From Hypomesus transpacificus (taxonomy: Eukaryota; Chordata; Actinopteri; Osmeriformes; Osmeridae), in assembly GCF_021917145.1 (NCBI RefSeq), contig NC_061081.1:8284769-8348768 (forward strand): a DNA stretch of 64,000 nucleotides. The letters are read 5' to 3'. This document shows, piece after piece, positions 41,901 through 51,562 of this stretch. Made by a program: the position numbers and the translations under genes. The first letter of the stretch is position 1. Each line of letters opens with the position of its first letter. The notes beneath the pieces are model-generated. The model saw nothing but the letters and a program-made list of their open reading frames with translations, was not told where the DNA came from and did no database searches.

Positions 41901-44900
41901 ATCTGTACCTCCATCCCTCCCCCTAACCCTTCCATCTGTACCTCCATCCCTCCCCCTAACCCTTCCATCTGTACCTCCATCCCTCCCCCTAACCCTTCCA
42001 TCTGTACCTCCATCCCTCCCCCTAACCCTTCCATCTGTACCTCCATCCCTCCCCCTAACCCTTCCATCTGTACCTCCATCCCTCCCCCTAACCCTTCCAT
42101 CTGTACCTCCATCCCTCCCCCTAACCCTTCCATCTGTACCTCCATCCCTCCCCCTAACCCTTCCATCTGTACCTCCATCCCTCCCCCTAACCCTTCCATC
42201 TGTACCTCCATCCCTCCCCCTAACCCTTCCATCTGTACCTCCATCCCTCCCCCTAACCCTTCCATCTGTACCTCCATCCCTCCCCCTAACCCTTCCATCT
42301 GTACCTCCATCCCTCCCCCTAACCCTTCCATCTGTACCTCCATCCCTCCCCCTAACCCTTCCATCTGTACCTCCATCCCTCCCCCTAACCCTTCCATCTG
42401 TACCTCCATCCCTCCCCCTAACCCTTCCATCTGTACCTCCATCCCTCCCCCTAACCCTTCCATCTGTACCTCCATCCCTCCCCCTAACCCTTCCATCTGT
42501 ACCTCCATCCCTCCCCCTAACCCTTCCATCTGTACCTCCATCCCTCCCCCTAACCCTTCCATCTGTACCTCCATCCCTCCCCCTAACCCTTCCATCTGTA
42601 CCTCCATCCCTCCCCCTAACCCTTCCATCTGTACCTCCATCCCTCCCCCTAACCCTTCCATCTGTACCTCCATCCCTCCCCCTAACCCTTCCATCTGTAC
42701 CTCCATCCCTCCCCCTAACCCTTCCATCTGTACCTCCATCCCTCCCCCTAACCCTTCCATCTGTACCTCCATCCCTCCCCCTAACCCTTCCATCCCTCCG
42801 ACCCTCCGAGTGACTGTTGTACTTCTCCCTGACCACACCTCCCTCAGACATTGTGGATATCAAGCCAGCCAACATGGAGGAGCTGACAGAGGTGATCACC
42901 TCAGCAGAGTTCCACCCACAGCACTGCCACCTGTTCGTCTACAGCAGCAGCAAGGGCACCCTGAGGCTGTGTGACATGAGGGCCGGCGCCCTCTGCGACA
43001 GACACACCAAACGTGAGGGTGAACCCATGGACAATCAAACACACACACACTATCACAAATGTGTAACACTGTGCACACACACACAGAACACACACAGAAG
43101 CACCTGAACCCAGACATAGCATAGGTTACCAGGCATTGTGGAAATGTGGCGTACGTTAATATCTAAATCTCTGTGTGTCTCTCTTCCTCCCATTAGTGTT
43201 TGAGGAGCCGGAGGACCCGGGAAGCCGGTCCTTCTTCTCTGAGATCATCTCCTCGGTGTCAGACGTGAAGTTCAGCCACAGCGGGAGGTACCTGCTCACC
43301 AGAGACTACCTCACCACCAAGGTGTGGGACCTGCATATGGAGAAGGGCCCTGTGGAGACCTACCAGGTGACATCATGAACCCTAAACACATGTAGTGGAA
43401 AACAGGGTCTGTGGACTCCTGTGAGAGTGAGGAAAAGATAGTCAATCTATAGAATCTAAATGCTAAAATGTTAGATGTAATAAGGATTGTATTATAGACT
43501 GAGAGAGTAAGCTGTTACCATGGCATTGTGTAAATGTGGCGTACATTCAATGTCTAAATTTCTGTGTCTGTCTCTTTCTCCCTCTCCGCCTCTCTTCTAC
43601 TCTCACTTCACCCGCTCGTTCTCCCCCTCTCCTCCCTCTCCCCCCTTTCCCCATCCCTCTCCCTCTTCTGGGCAGGTGCATGAGTACCTGAGGAGCAAGC
43701 TGTGTTCTCTGTATGAGAATGACTGCATCTTTGACAAGTTTGAGTGTGTCTGGAACAGCTCAGATAGGTAGGGTGTGTGTGTGGGATGTGTTTGTGTGTG
43801 TGTGTGTGTGTGTGTGAAACAGTTTGTGTGACAGGTCCGTTTCCCTCTATCCTCTGCTTGGCATTTCTCTGACATTTCAATCAATCCCACTAACTGGCTG
43901 TGCACATCTCCCATCCATCCCTTATTTCCTGCTCACTCCTCCAATCCTCTCCATCCCTTATTTCCTGCTCACTCCTCCAATCCTCTCCATCCCTTATTTC
44001 CTGCTCACTCCTCAAATCCTCTCCATCCCTTATTTCCTGCTCACTCCTCCAATCCTCTCCATCCCTTATTTCCTGCTCACTCCTCCAATCCTCTCCATCC
44101 CTTATTTCCTGCTCACTCCTCCAATCCTCTCCATCCCTTATTTCCTGCTCACTCCTCCAATCCTCTCCATCCCTTATTTCCTGCTCACTCCTCCAATCCT
44201 CTCCATCCCTTATTTCCTGCTCACTCCTCCAATCCTCTCCATCCCTTATTTCCTGCTCACTCCTCCAATCCTCTCCATCCCTTATTTCCTGCTCACTCCT
44301 CCAATCCTCTCCATCCCTTATTTCCTGCTCACTCCTCCAATCCTCTCCATCCCTTATTTCCTGCTCACTCCTCCAATCCTCTCCATCCCTTATTTCCTGC
44401 TCACTCCTCCAATCCTCTCCATCCCTTATTTCCTGCTCACTCCTCCAATCCTCTCCATCCCTTATTTCCTGCTCACTCCTCCAATCCTCTCCATCCCTTC
44501 CATCAACTGACCTCCTCTTCTGTCTGCTTTGCCTTCTATCCTCCCCTCTTTACTGCTTCCTTTTCTGTTATTCTGTTCCCTCCTCTCAACCACCCTCGAC
44601 CTCTTCCACTCTCCTCCCCTCCTACTCGCTCCCTTTTTTCCCTCTCTAATTCCATTTCCCCCCCCATATTTCCTTTTGATCTTTTCTTTCCCCTTCTCCT
44701 CCTCCCCTCTGTCTCTTCCCCTGACCTCCCCCTCTCTCCTCTCCCCAGCGTGATCATGACGGGGGCGTACAACAGCTTCTTCCGGATGTTTGACAGGGAG
44801 ACAGGGAAGGGCGTGACCCTGGAGGCGTGGCGGGAGACCAGCAAACCTCGAGCTGTGCTACGTACACGGCGCGTCTACTCAGGCGGCAAGCGTCGCCGTG

Positions 44901-45046
44901 GCGACGTGGGCGTGGACAGCCTGGACTTCACCAAGAAGATCCTCCACATGGCCTGGCACCCAGCGGAGAACATCATTGCCATAGCAGCCACCAATAACCT
45001 CTACATCTTCCAGGACAGGGTCAACCCTGAGACTCACGGACAGTGA
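38976..45046 (+). CDS. ppp2r2c: PP2A regulatory subunit B55 gamma
   Basis: B55 subunits are seven-bladed WD40 propellers that bind the PP2A A/C core and select phosphoprotein substrates; the gamma form is mainly neuronal. Exons: 38976-39039, 39445-39542, 40281-40467, 40753-40865, 40977-41154, 42848-43012, 43197-43366, 43676-43767, 44749-45046. They total 1365 nt (454 aa plus stop) with every phase consistent. Landmarks: [136 protein letters not shown] and the C-terminal [17 protein letters not shown]. Exon 3 has about seven extra residues (acidic, around [11 protein letters not shown]) compared with human. The start MGEDT matches the human brain isoform. Alpha, beta and delta B55 paralogs fit less well at both ends. 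Confidence 0.95.
39640..39725. repeat. (GGGA)n microsatellite in ppp2r2c intron 2
   Basis: About 16 tandem GGGA/AGGG units lie downstream of exon 2. Confidence 0.88.
39795..40020 (+). mobile_element. Interspersed fish repeat in ppp2r2c intron 2
   Basis: It begins with a CAAAT repeat, tttatttgtatagcccttttt, and continues through aaccaacctaaaccctcaag, gaagacaaggaaaaactccc and gaagaaaccttgggaggagc. A diverged copy lies at 15420-15640 on the other strand. I recall this sequence as a very common dispersed repeat in teleost genomes. Confidence 0.8.
41466..42795. repeat. 33-bp minisatellite, about 40 near-identical copies, ppp2r2c intron 5
   Basis: The unit reads ccatctgtacctccatccct then ccccctaaccctt. 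Copies are almost all identical; one early copy carries cctaaatccc. The array fills most of the 1.69-kb intron between the exons ending at 41154 and starting at 42848. The long ORFs on both strands (up to 531 codons) are products of the 33-bp period, not genes. The complementary strand has GGGTTAGGGGGAGGG in every unit, a quadruplex-prone sequence. Confidence 0.97.
43125..43190 (+). repeat. Intronic duplicated segment, copy 1 (ppp2r2c intron 6)
   Basis: The segment from gttaccaggcattgtg through aaatgtggcgtac to ctaaatctctgtgtgtctct lies just before exon 7. It is paired with 43514-43580 in the next intron. Confidence 0.75.
43514..43580 (+). repeat. Intronic duplicated segment, copy 2 (ppp2r2c intron 7)
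   Basis: The segment from gttaccatggcattgtg through aaatgtggcgtac to ctaaatttctgtgtctgtct lies before exon 8 and matches 43125-43190 with a few substitutions and small indels. Confidence 0.75.
43912..44502. repeat. 36-bp minisatellite, about 16 copies, ppp2r2c intron 8
   Basis: The unit is ccatcccttatttcctgctc then actcctccaatcctct. Copies are almost identical; one has ctcaaatcc. The array lies between the exon ending at 43767 and the last exon at 44749. Open frames across it ([12 protein letters not shown] repeated) are spurious. Confidence 0.96.
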
Positions 45047-46700
45047 CACACACGCTGACACACAAAATGTCAACCTCATATCCTGGACCTCACATGCTAC
45101 AGTCAGCGGATGAACCTTTGAACCCTTTGCCACGGTTCACATTTCATGGGGAAGATCAATACATTCGACAGGATCTGATTGGGTGACATGGAAATACAGA
45201 GATGCAGAAATCCTTAGCAGTCGGCAGGGCAGCAATGTCTCAGAGTTAAACGGCTCACCAAACGCAAGCCCATCACTTATCCTGTAGCACTTCCCCACTC
45301 ACGTATTCACCCCTACTGGATTCACAATGTGGTGGATTTTGTCACTAGGAGGCCTGACTCAACTGCCGTAACTTACAAGCAGCCGAAGTCGACAATGTAC
45401 AAGTCCTCCACAGTGTCTGGAGCCAATCAATGTCTGCACTTTCTTTCACCGCAGACAGTAGTTTGAATGTTGTCTTACTGTTTACCGGTTAAGGGATGGA
45501 CACATTCCGGTAATATCTTAATGTGCCGGTGAACTTGCCTGGTCCATTCACCTGGAACGGCACTCCCCAAGAAATGCAAAGATGACCTTTGAGGGTTTGA
45601 CTTGGAAGTAATTGTACTCACACAATGTGGTCTTACTGTCCCATACACAAGCTTCCTTTACTTAACAACTGTTATACTTGATGTTGTATACACTCTCCAT
45701 ATTACATTGTCTGTATATACCCATATCTGTCACTGTTTCTAATATAAACACTGTTCTTGTCAGTCAACACATTATGTAGAGTTAGCCCAAAACTGAAGAA
45801 GAGTTTTGATAAGTTTAGAATCTGAGTTTGTCCAATCTGAGAAACAGACTTCCTGAAAGGGCTGTTAGATGATCCCTGTGGAAGTATATTTCAAGAGCCT
45901 TTCATATTGATGTCAAATGACTTTGTTTCTCTGTTGTTCTATCTGTTTACCTCCCTGTCTTGATTTCAGCCAATCCCTCCTCTTCTCACCCCTCTTATAT
46001 CTCAATGATACTGTCATCGTAGGAGTTCCTCTCACTGTACATCAGCTGCTTCTCCACTGTAGAACAAGGATCATATCTCCATGCTACCACACCATAGGTG
46101 ATAACAGAGACTGTGTTGTAATGCCAGGGCTAACACTTCACCACCATGTACAGTCAGGGGAGACCATTAGTCTGATCAACCTAACAAACCAACAGACTTG
46201 GTCAGTGTATTTGCTTTGCAGTTTGCCCTTAATGAAATGATGCTGTTGTCTGATATGGATGGTTTTGACAGTTATGTCAAATTATTATAATTATTATAAT
46301 ATTGTATAATAATTGTATAATTATTATATTATACAATAAGTATTTGACAGGAGTTGCAAATAGTATTTGCATGCCTGATGGTAAACACAACAAAGAAAAC
46401 GAGGAGGGGGGCATCACCACATCACGCGTCCCTCTCCTCTCATCCAACCGCAGCAGCAGTCCAGCCTCCATAGCCATCCTAGTCACACACAGAGGACCAG
46501 TACAAAGTTAGTTCTGTGTCCAGGAACACAGTACAGTAGCATGTTTGCCCTTATCCTGTGTTCTTAGCCTGTATATCTATACAACTACAGAAAAAAACGT
46601 AAAGAACTAACAGAAGACTATTCTAATCTGAAGACAGACTCACAAATTTGAACCTGAAATGAGACGAATGAAGGAATGTGAATAAATAAGAGAAAATAAA
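45047..46700 (+). other. ppp2r2c: ppp2r2c 3' UTR (predicted)
   Basis: From the TGA to the poly(A) signal at 46681 there is no other gene. An AT-rich, near-palindromic TTATAAT tract lies at 46276-46340. The UTR length (about 1.65 kb) is inferred from the signal, not from transcript data. Confidence 0.55.
46681..46686 (+). promoter_or_regulatory. ppp2r2c: Polyadenylation signal of ppp2r2c
   Basis: AATAAA, with another AATAAA a few bases further on, is followed by a T/G-rich stretch (tttgtctgctgtggtttgttg), as expected for a cleavage site. Confidence 0.55.
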
Positions 46701-46749
46701 CTGTAGGAGTGACTGGGACTTTGTCTGCTGTGGTTTGTTGGATCAGTCA

Positions 46750-46755
46750 TTTATT
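46750..46755 (-). promoter_or_regulatory. wfs1: Candidate polyadenylation signal of wfs1
   Basis: AATAAA on the minus strand lies 1.3 kb past the wfs1 stop codon. If it is used, the 3' ends of wfs1 and ppp2r2c come within about 60 bp of each other or overlap. Other TTTATT matches may exist in the interval, so the assignment is tentative. Confidence 0.4.
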
Positions 46756-48064
46756 TAATTGCAGGTGAAAACAGGTACATTGAATCAGTTATGTTTCCTG
46801 GGCAATGTTGCCTTGAGATCAACAGCACACACAGATAGCTGCATTTCCGTGTAAGTCAAGTCGCACGTTTGTTTACGTGACATCATCAAAGAAAGACAAC
46901 TTCTTGATGAAAGCAAAGCCATGACATGATCAAAGTATTGTACATTATGATGTAATCAGCAATACATAAAATTATAACCTATTGTCACCCAGAGAGAAAG
47001 CGCAAGATGATATTTGATAAGTCATGACAAAGCAAAATGACGGACATCAAGTGAAATGCAGGCCACTAAAAGATAGCATGCTAGGCTAACTAAGCCCCCT
47101 CCAAATTAGATGGAATGAGTATACGCATTGTGTGGTGATAGATTTCCCTAACAACAGTGCAGCAACTGTCGGATGCAGTCAGCGCACAAATACTGCAGAC
47201 AGAGAACAGCGAGTGTAGATTAGGATGTGAAGTGGACAGAGGTCTGCCAGAGGGAAGACAGCAGCTGGCCTCGTCTCAATGTAGCTGACATGACTGAGAC
47301 TGAAGGACACAGCCTCAGAAGGCCGTGAGAGACTGTACAGTGTGTTTAGGGCCATAATGAAGTCCCAGCTTTGAGCTGCTGGCTCTGTGAAACAGTACAC
47401 CAGCGTAAGGGACACCACTGCTGCCAGTTAGAACAGGTTTGTGGTGTGACCAAATATAGAACTGGAACATTTTCAAAGCCTTCAGTTCTCAGAGACAGCC
47501 TTATTCTGGTCGGTTGGTTGGTGTCGTGTGTGTGGGTGTTTCTGTGCTTACTGACATGAGCCACTATAAGACACAGCGGTAATATAAGACAGCACAAAAT
47601 ACAAATACCAAATAATAATGTTTTGTTAAAATAAAATGTTTGTTTGAAGTACCACACTCAGTTTAACTACTGTTAGACAGCCCACTGCAGATAAATACTT
47701 CACATTTGTACTGTAAAAATACACACACACATAACCCCGGGACACACATTTGCTCATACACATTTGTTTAAAAGGCAAGAGATTACCACATTTTTTTACC
47801 CAATTTGTAACACCACCATTGTAAACACATGCAAAAGCATGCTATTCCAAATGAAAACATTTTCTCCTATTTGCAGCATAAAATGTCTTGTGTTCGAAAG
47901 GACACCATCTGTAAACAATGCTGTGTGTGACCACGGTAACACGCCAGCCACCCCAAGAGACAAAAATACAGAGAAAAGAAAACAAAATTCAACCTCACTC
48001 TTTCTACCATTCTCTCTCTCTCCCTGTCTGTCTTCATCACACTGCTTATTCTCCCTTAAATGTG

Positions 48065-51000
48065 TCACACGTTGATCCTGGCTGACAGGAAGGGCGAGAA
48101 GAAGAAGTCGAAGGCAAACTTCACAGCGCGCAACGTGGTACGTCTCCAGTCCCGTTCGATCTTCACCTGGCGTCCCTCAGGCAGCAGTGAGGACATGCAG
48201 TCCAGGCAGTTGATGGCCTTCAGCTCGAAGGCCGGGACCCGACCCCCCAGACGACCCCCCAGCTTGGTGCTGAACTCAACTGTGCTTCCTGGTTCCAAGT
48301 TCAGCAGGACCTGCCTGAACTCGTGGCTGGCCATGAGGACGATGTCCCGGGCAGGGTCGGCAGCGCCGCCCCCCTCCTGGAGCATGCCCACCATCACCTG
48401 GAAGCGGTGGCTGTCAAAGCGCTTGACATGGCAGCCGTGCTTAGCCAGCACTTTGATCTGACACAGCTCCTCTTCATGCATGTGCAGCAGGACCGGGGCG
48501 GTGACCGGCAGTTGGGAGGGCGACCCCGGGGGGTCGGCGTCGCTGTCTGCGCCGGTCGTGAAGTTACCAAGGACGGAAGCGGCGATGGCCGAAGTGTTCC
48601 TCTGCTCGCATTTGGGATACTTCTCCCCATAGAGGCAGCGCAGCCAGTCCCCCATGAACACGGGCAGCATGTTGATGACGGACTGGGCCCCGTTCTCCGT
48701 CTCCGCTACGCTCACGTGCTTGAAGGTGCCCGTCCAGGTGACGCGGTGCCCCTCCAGGTGAGAGCAGAACACCTGCGTCTGGGCCACGCCCTTGGTGTCC
48801 CAGGACGCTGGGCCGCACAGCTGCCCGTACTGTCTCCAGGTCAGCGTGGAGTTGTACACCTTCAGCCCCTCTGTGTGGTACACATACATCCAGCAGAAGA
48901 ACACCACAGTGCAGATGCAGGCCAGGATGAGCTTGACCACGCCGCGGTGCGTCAGGGTGTGGAACACATCCAGGATGGAGAGGCTGAATCGAGTCCAGAG
49001 GCGCAGGGTGACTGGGATGGCGCACACCGCCAAGGTCACCAGCATCTTGGTCAGCTCCAGCTCCAGGAACCACTTGACCAGCTGGATGAACAGCAGGGCA
49101 GCCAGACCCACCGCCAACACGGGCAGGGCAAACAAGAACAGGAAGTAGGCCACGCAGGTGCGGATGAGACCCAAGGGCGAGGAGTTCTGGAGGAGCACCA
49201 CAGAGAACTCCCACCACATGAAGCACACCAGGTAGGGGACCAGGAAGCAGTAGGTGCCTCGGAACCCACGCATACGAGCCATGCTGGGTGTGAGGAGGGA
49301 GGCAGAGGGGAAGGGGGAAAGAGAATGCTTGATATTCACTACTCATTCAAAGTGACTCAGCATCACCTGAATAACATACTAAGCAGATACCTAAACAATA
49401 TCCTGTCCAACGGGCACCAGCACACGCTACCGTAAACATCCCACAGAGACTAACGGACACACAAGCCGAAACCCTCCGTGTTTACCTGAAGAACAAGTAG
49501 AAGAGATAGACATAGAGGATGCAAGGGAGGCTGAGCTTCAGCACCACCGACTCCCCTAGTGGCAGCGTGGCGAAGGTGCGGCTCAGCATGCGAGGCACCT
49601 CCATCGTCTCCGGGAGGAACCTGGTGAGCGCACACATCGACGACGCCACCTGGAAATCACATTACAATGAACAACAGACCCCTTCAGGAAGGTGGTTAGC
49701 ACGACACAACGTATAACCGGTGACTTGATGTTAGCTAAACGTGGACACCTCCCCCCCCCCCCGGGACCTCTATGATGAGCGCCCGACGAGCGTAGGTAGC
49801 GGCAGAAGGGCTGAGGCTCATGTAGCTGACGGCGGTGAGGAAGATGGCGACGGTGTAGAGCTCGGAGCAGGGGATCCAGCCCTTGTCAGCTACCGGGAAG
49901 GAGAAGATGACAAAGAAGACGGACAGGATGAAGTACAGGTAGGGCTCCAGGTTGTTCCAGCCGAAGTTGGTCTCCGCCTGCTCCACGTCCAGGCCCGGCT
50001 CGAAGCGGGTCAGCAGGTCCGTCAGGGCCCGGAAGTTCTCCCACGCCTGTGGGGGGGGGGGGAGGGTTAGAGAGACAAGGGAGAGAGGGTGTGTCATCCA
50101 GAGACATGGGGGCAGGGGAGGGGAGGGTGTTCGTGGCTACCGGCTGACCTTGCTGCTTTGGAAGATGCGCAGCGTGCAGATCACCATGGAGATGAAGGAC
50201 AGGTAGAACACCAGCAGGGGGATCACGAAGGCAAAGAGGTCGACGGTGAGGTTGCTGATGATGAAGAAGAAGATCAGCGCGTTGACGTGGTGTGTGGGGA
50301 TGATCGTGCTGAGCCATTGGACGCCGGCACGGGATGCCCAATCAATCAGGTGCTCCTTCATCTCCAGGATGGCATGGACAGGGTACTGCAAAACCTGGGA
50401 GAGAGAAAGAGAGAAAATGAGAAGAGAGAGAGAGGAATGGGGAGGGAGAGACAGAAAAAGGGAGCGAGGAGGGAGAGGTCAATAATGTCAATTGATATGG
50501 TTGGATGTTGGCATTGTGTTTGGACGTGACATGCTAGTGTTGTGATGTCATAAGAGATCTGATTGGATGTGGTGTCATACCAGGAGGTGGGATTTGATGT
50601 CCATGGCTCTCTTCATGGCTCCGCTGCGACTGTTGTCCAGCATCGCGCCACCCTTGCCCATCCCCCACACACCACTCCTCTTCCTGCCCTGAGTGGGCAC
50701 CAGTCCTTTCTGCTGCTGGTGGACACACACACACACACACCACGTGTGTCCACATCATTTTAGCAATTGAGCAAATGCTTTTATTGAAAGTTACATAGAA
50801 ATAGTGCACATAAAGAGTACAGCAGAATGTCAGTGCATAGTTCTAACAGTACTTCAATCATTAGAGTCTGTATGTTCGGTTAAAGGTCAACATTCACCAG
50901 ATAAAGTGCAAATGAACCACATCTCAGCTTCCATACACAATGTAAGAAACATATCTCAACACACACATACATAAATGGCATAAATTCCGTAGAATTCCCA

Positions 51001-51515
51001 ATCATGCTGTTGTGATCATCCATGCGTACCGTCTTGTCCTCTTGGGAAGAAGGGCTCTTCTTCTGAGTGGCGTCCAGGCCAGGTGTAGGAGCGATGCCTT
51101 GGGCGTACTGCTTAGTGATCTCTACAAAGTCATCCAGGTCCACGTACTGGCCAGCTAGGAGGACACACATATGCACACATACACACACACATTATGCACA
51201 CATACACACACACACACATTATGCACACATACAGTAGGGAATGACCCCTGACAAAGAGATAATGTTCTGTCTGTCATCTTTTTCTCTTTTTTAACCACAC
51301 TTACACCTAGACAGCATACAGAGTGCATCACACACGTACATTCTCTGGTGACCATGCGCTCCAGAACCTTCTGTGTTTGGACTGAGGTGGGCGGGACCCT
51401 GCTAGAGATGCCACCTGGTGGTAGAAGAAAAGAACGACACTGTAAAACAGCCAACAACATTTCAGTGTTTGTCTGTCTCCTCTCTTCTACTCTGTGTGTG
51501 TGTGTGTGTGCACAT

Positions 51516-51562
<47 letters not shown>

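Noticed and set aside
41466..42795. CRISPR-like array
   Set aside because: Units are contiguous with no unique spacers, and the genome is a vertebrate.
41466..42795. Interstitial telomere
   Set aside because: CCCTAACCC occurs only once per 33-bp unit; it is not a TTAGGG array.
41304..42899. Long ORFs on both strands (531, 476 and 441 codons) over the ppp2r2c intron 5 array
   Set aside because: They result from a 33-bp period free of stops. Repeats of one 11-residue unit on both strands, with ppp2r2c exons on each side, show an intronic minisatellite.
43824..44649. ORFs of 228 and 249 codons over the 36-bp array
   Set aside because: Same reason: a stop-free 36-bp tandem unit within ppp2r2c intron 8.
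46276..46340. AT-rich palindromic tract as a possible origin or matrix-attachment site
   Set aside because: It is a simple TTATAAT microsatellite in the ppp2r2c 3' UTR, with nothing else to support a function.
48564..49346. 260-codon ORF in another frame of the wfs1 last exon
   Set aside because: Shadow frame of a GC-rich exon with biased Pro/His/Val composition and no homology.
48323..49435. 370-codon ORF antisense to wfs1
   Set aside because: It mirrors the GC-rich last wfs1 exon, lacks recognisable domains, and the minus strand clearly encodes wolframin.
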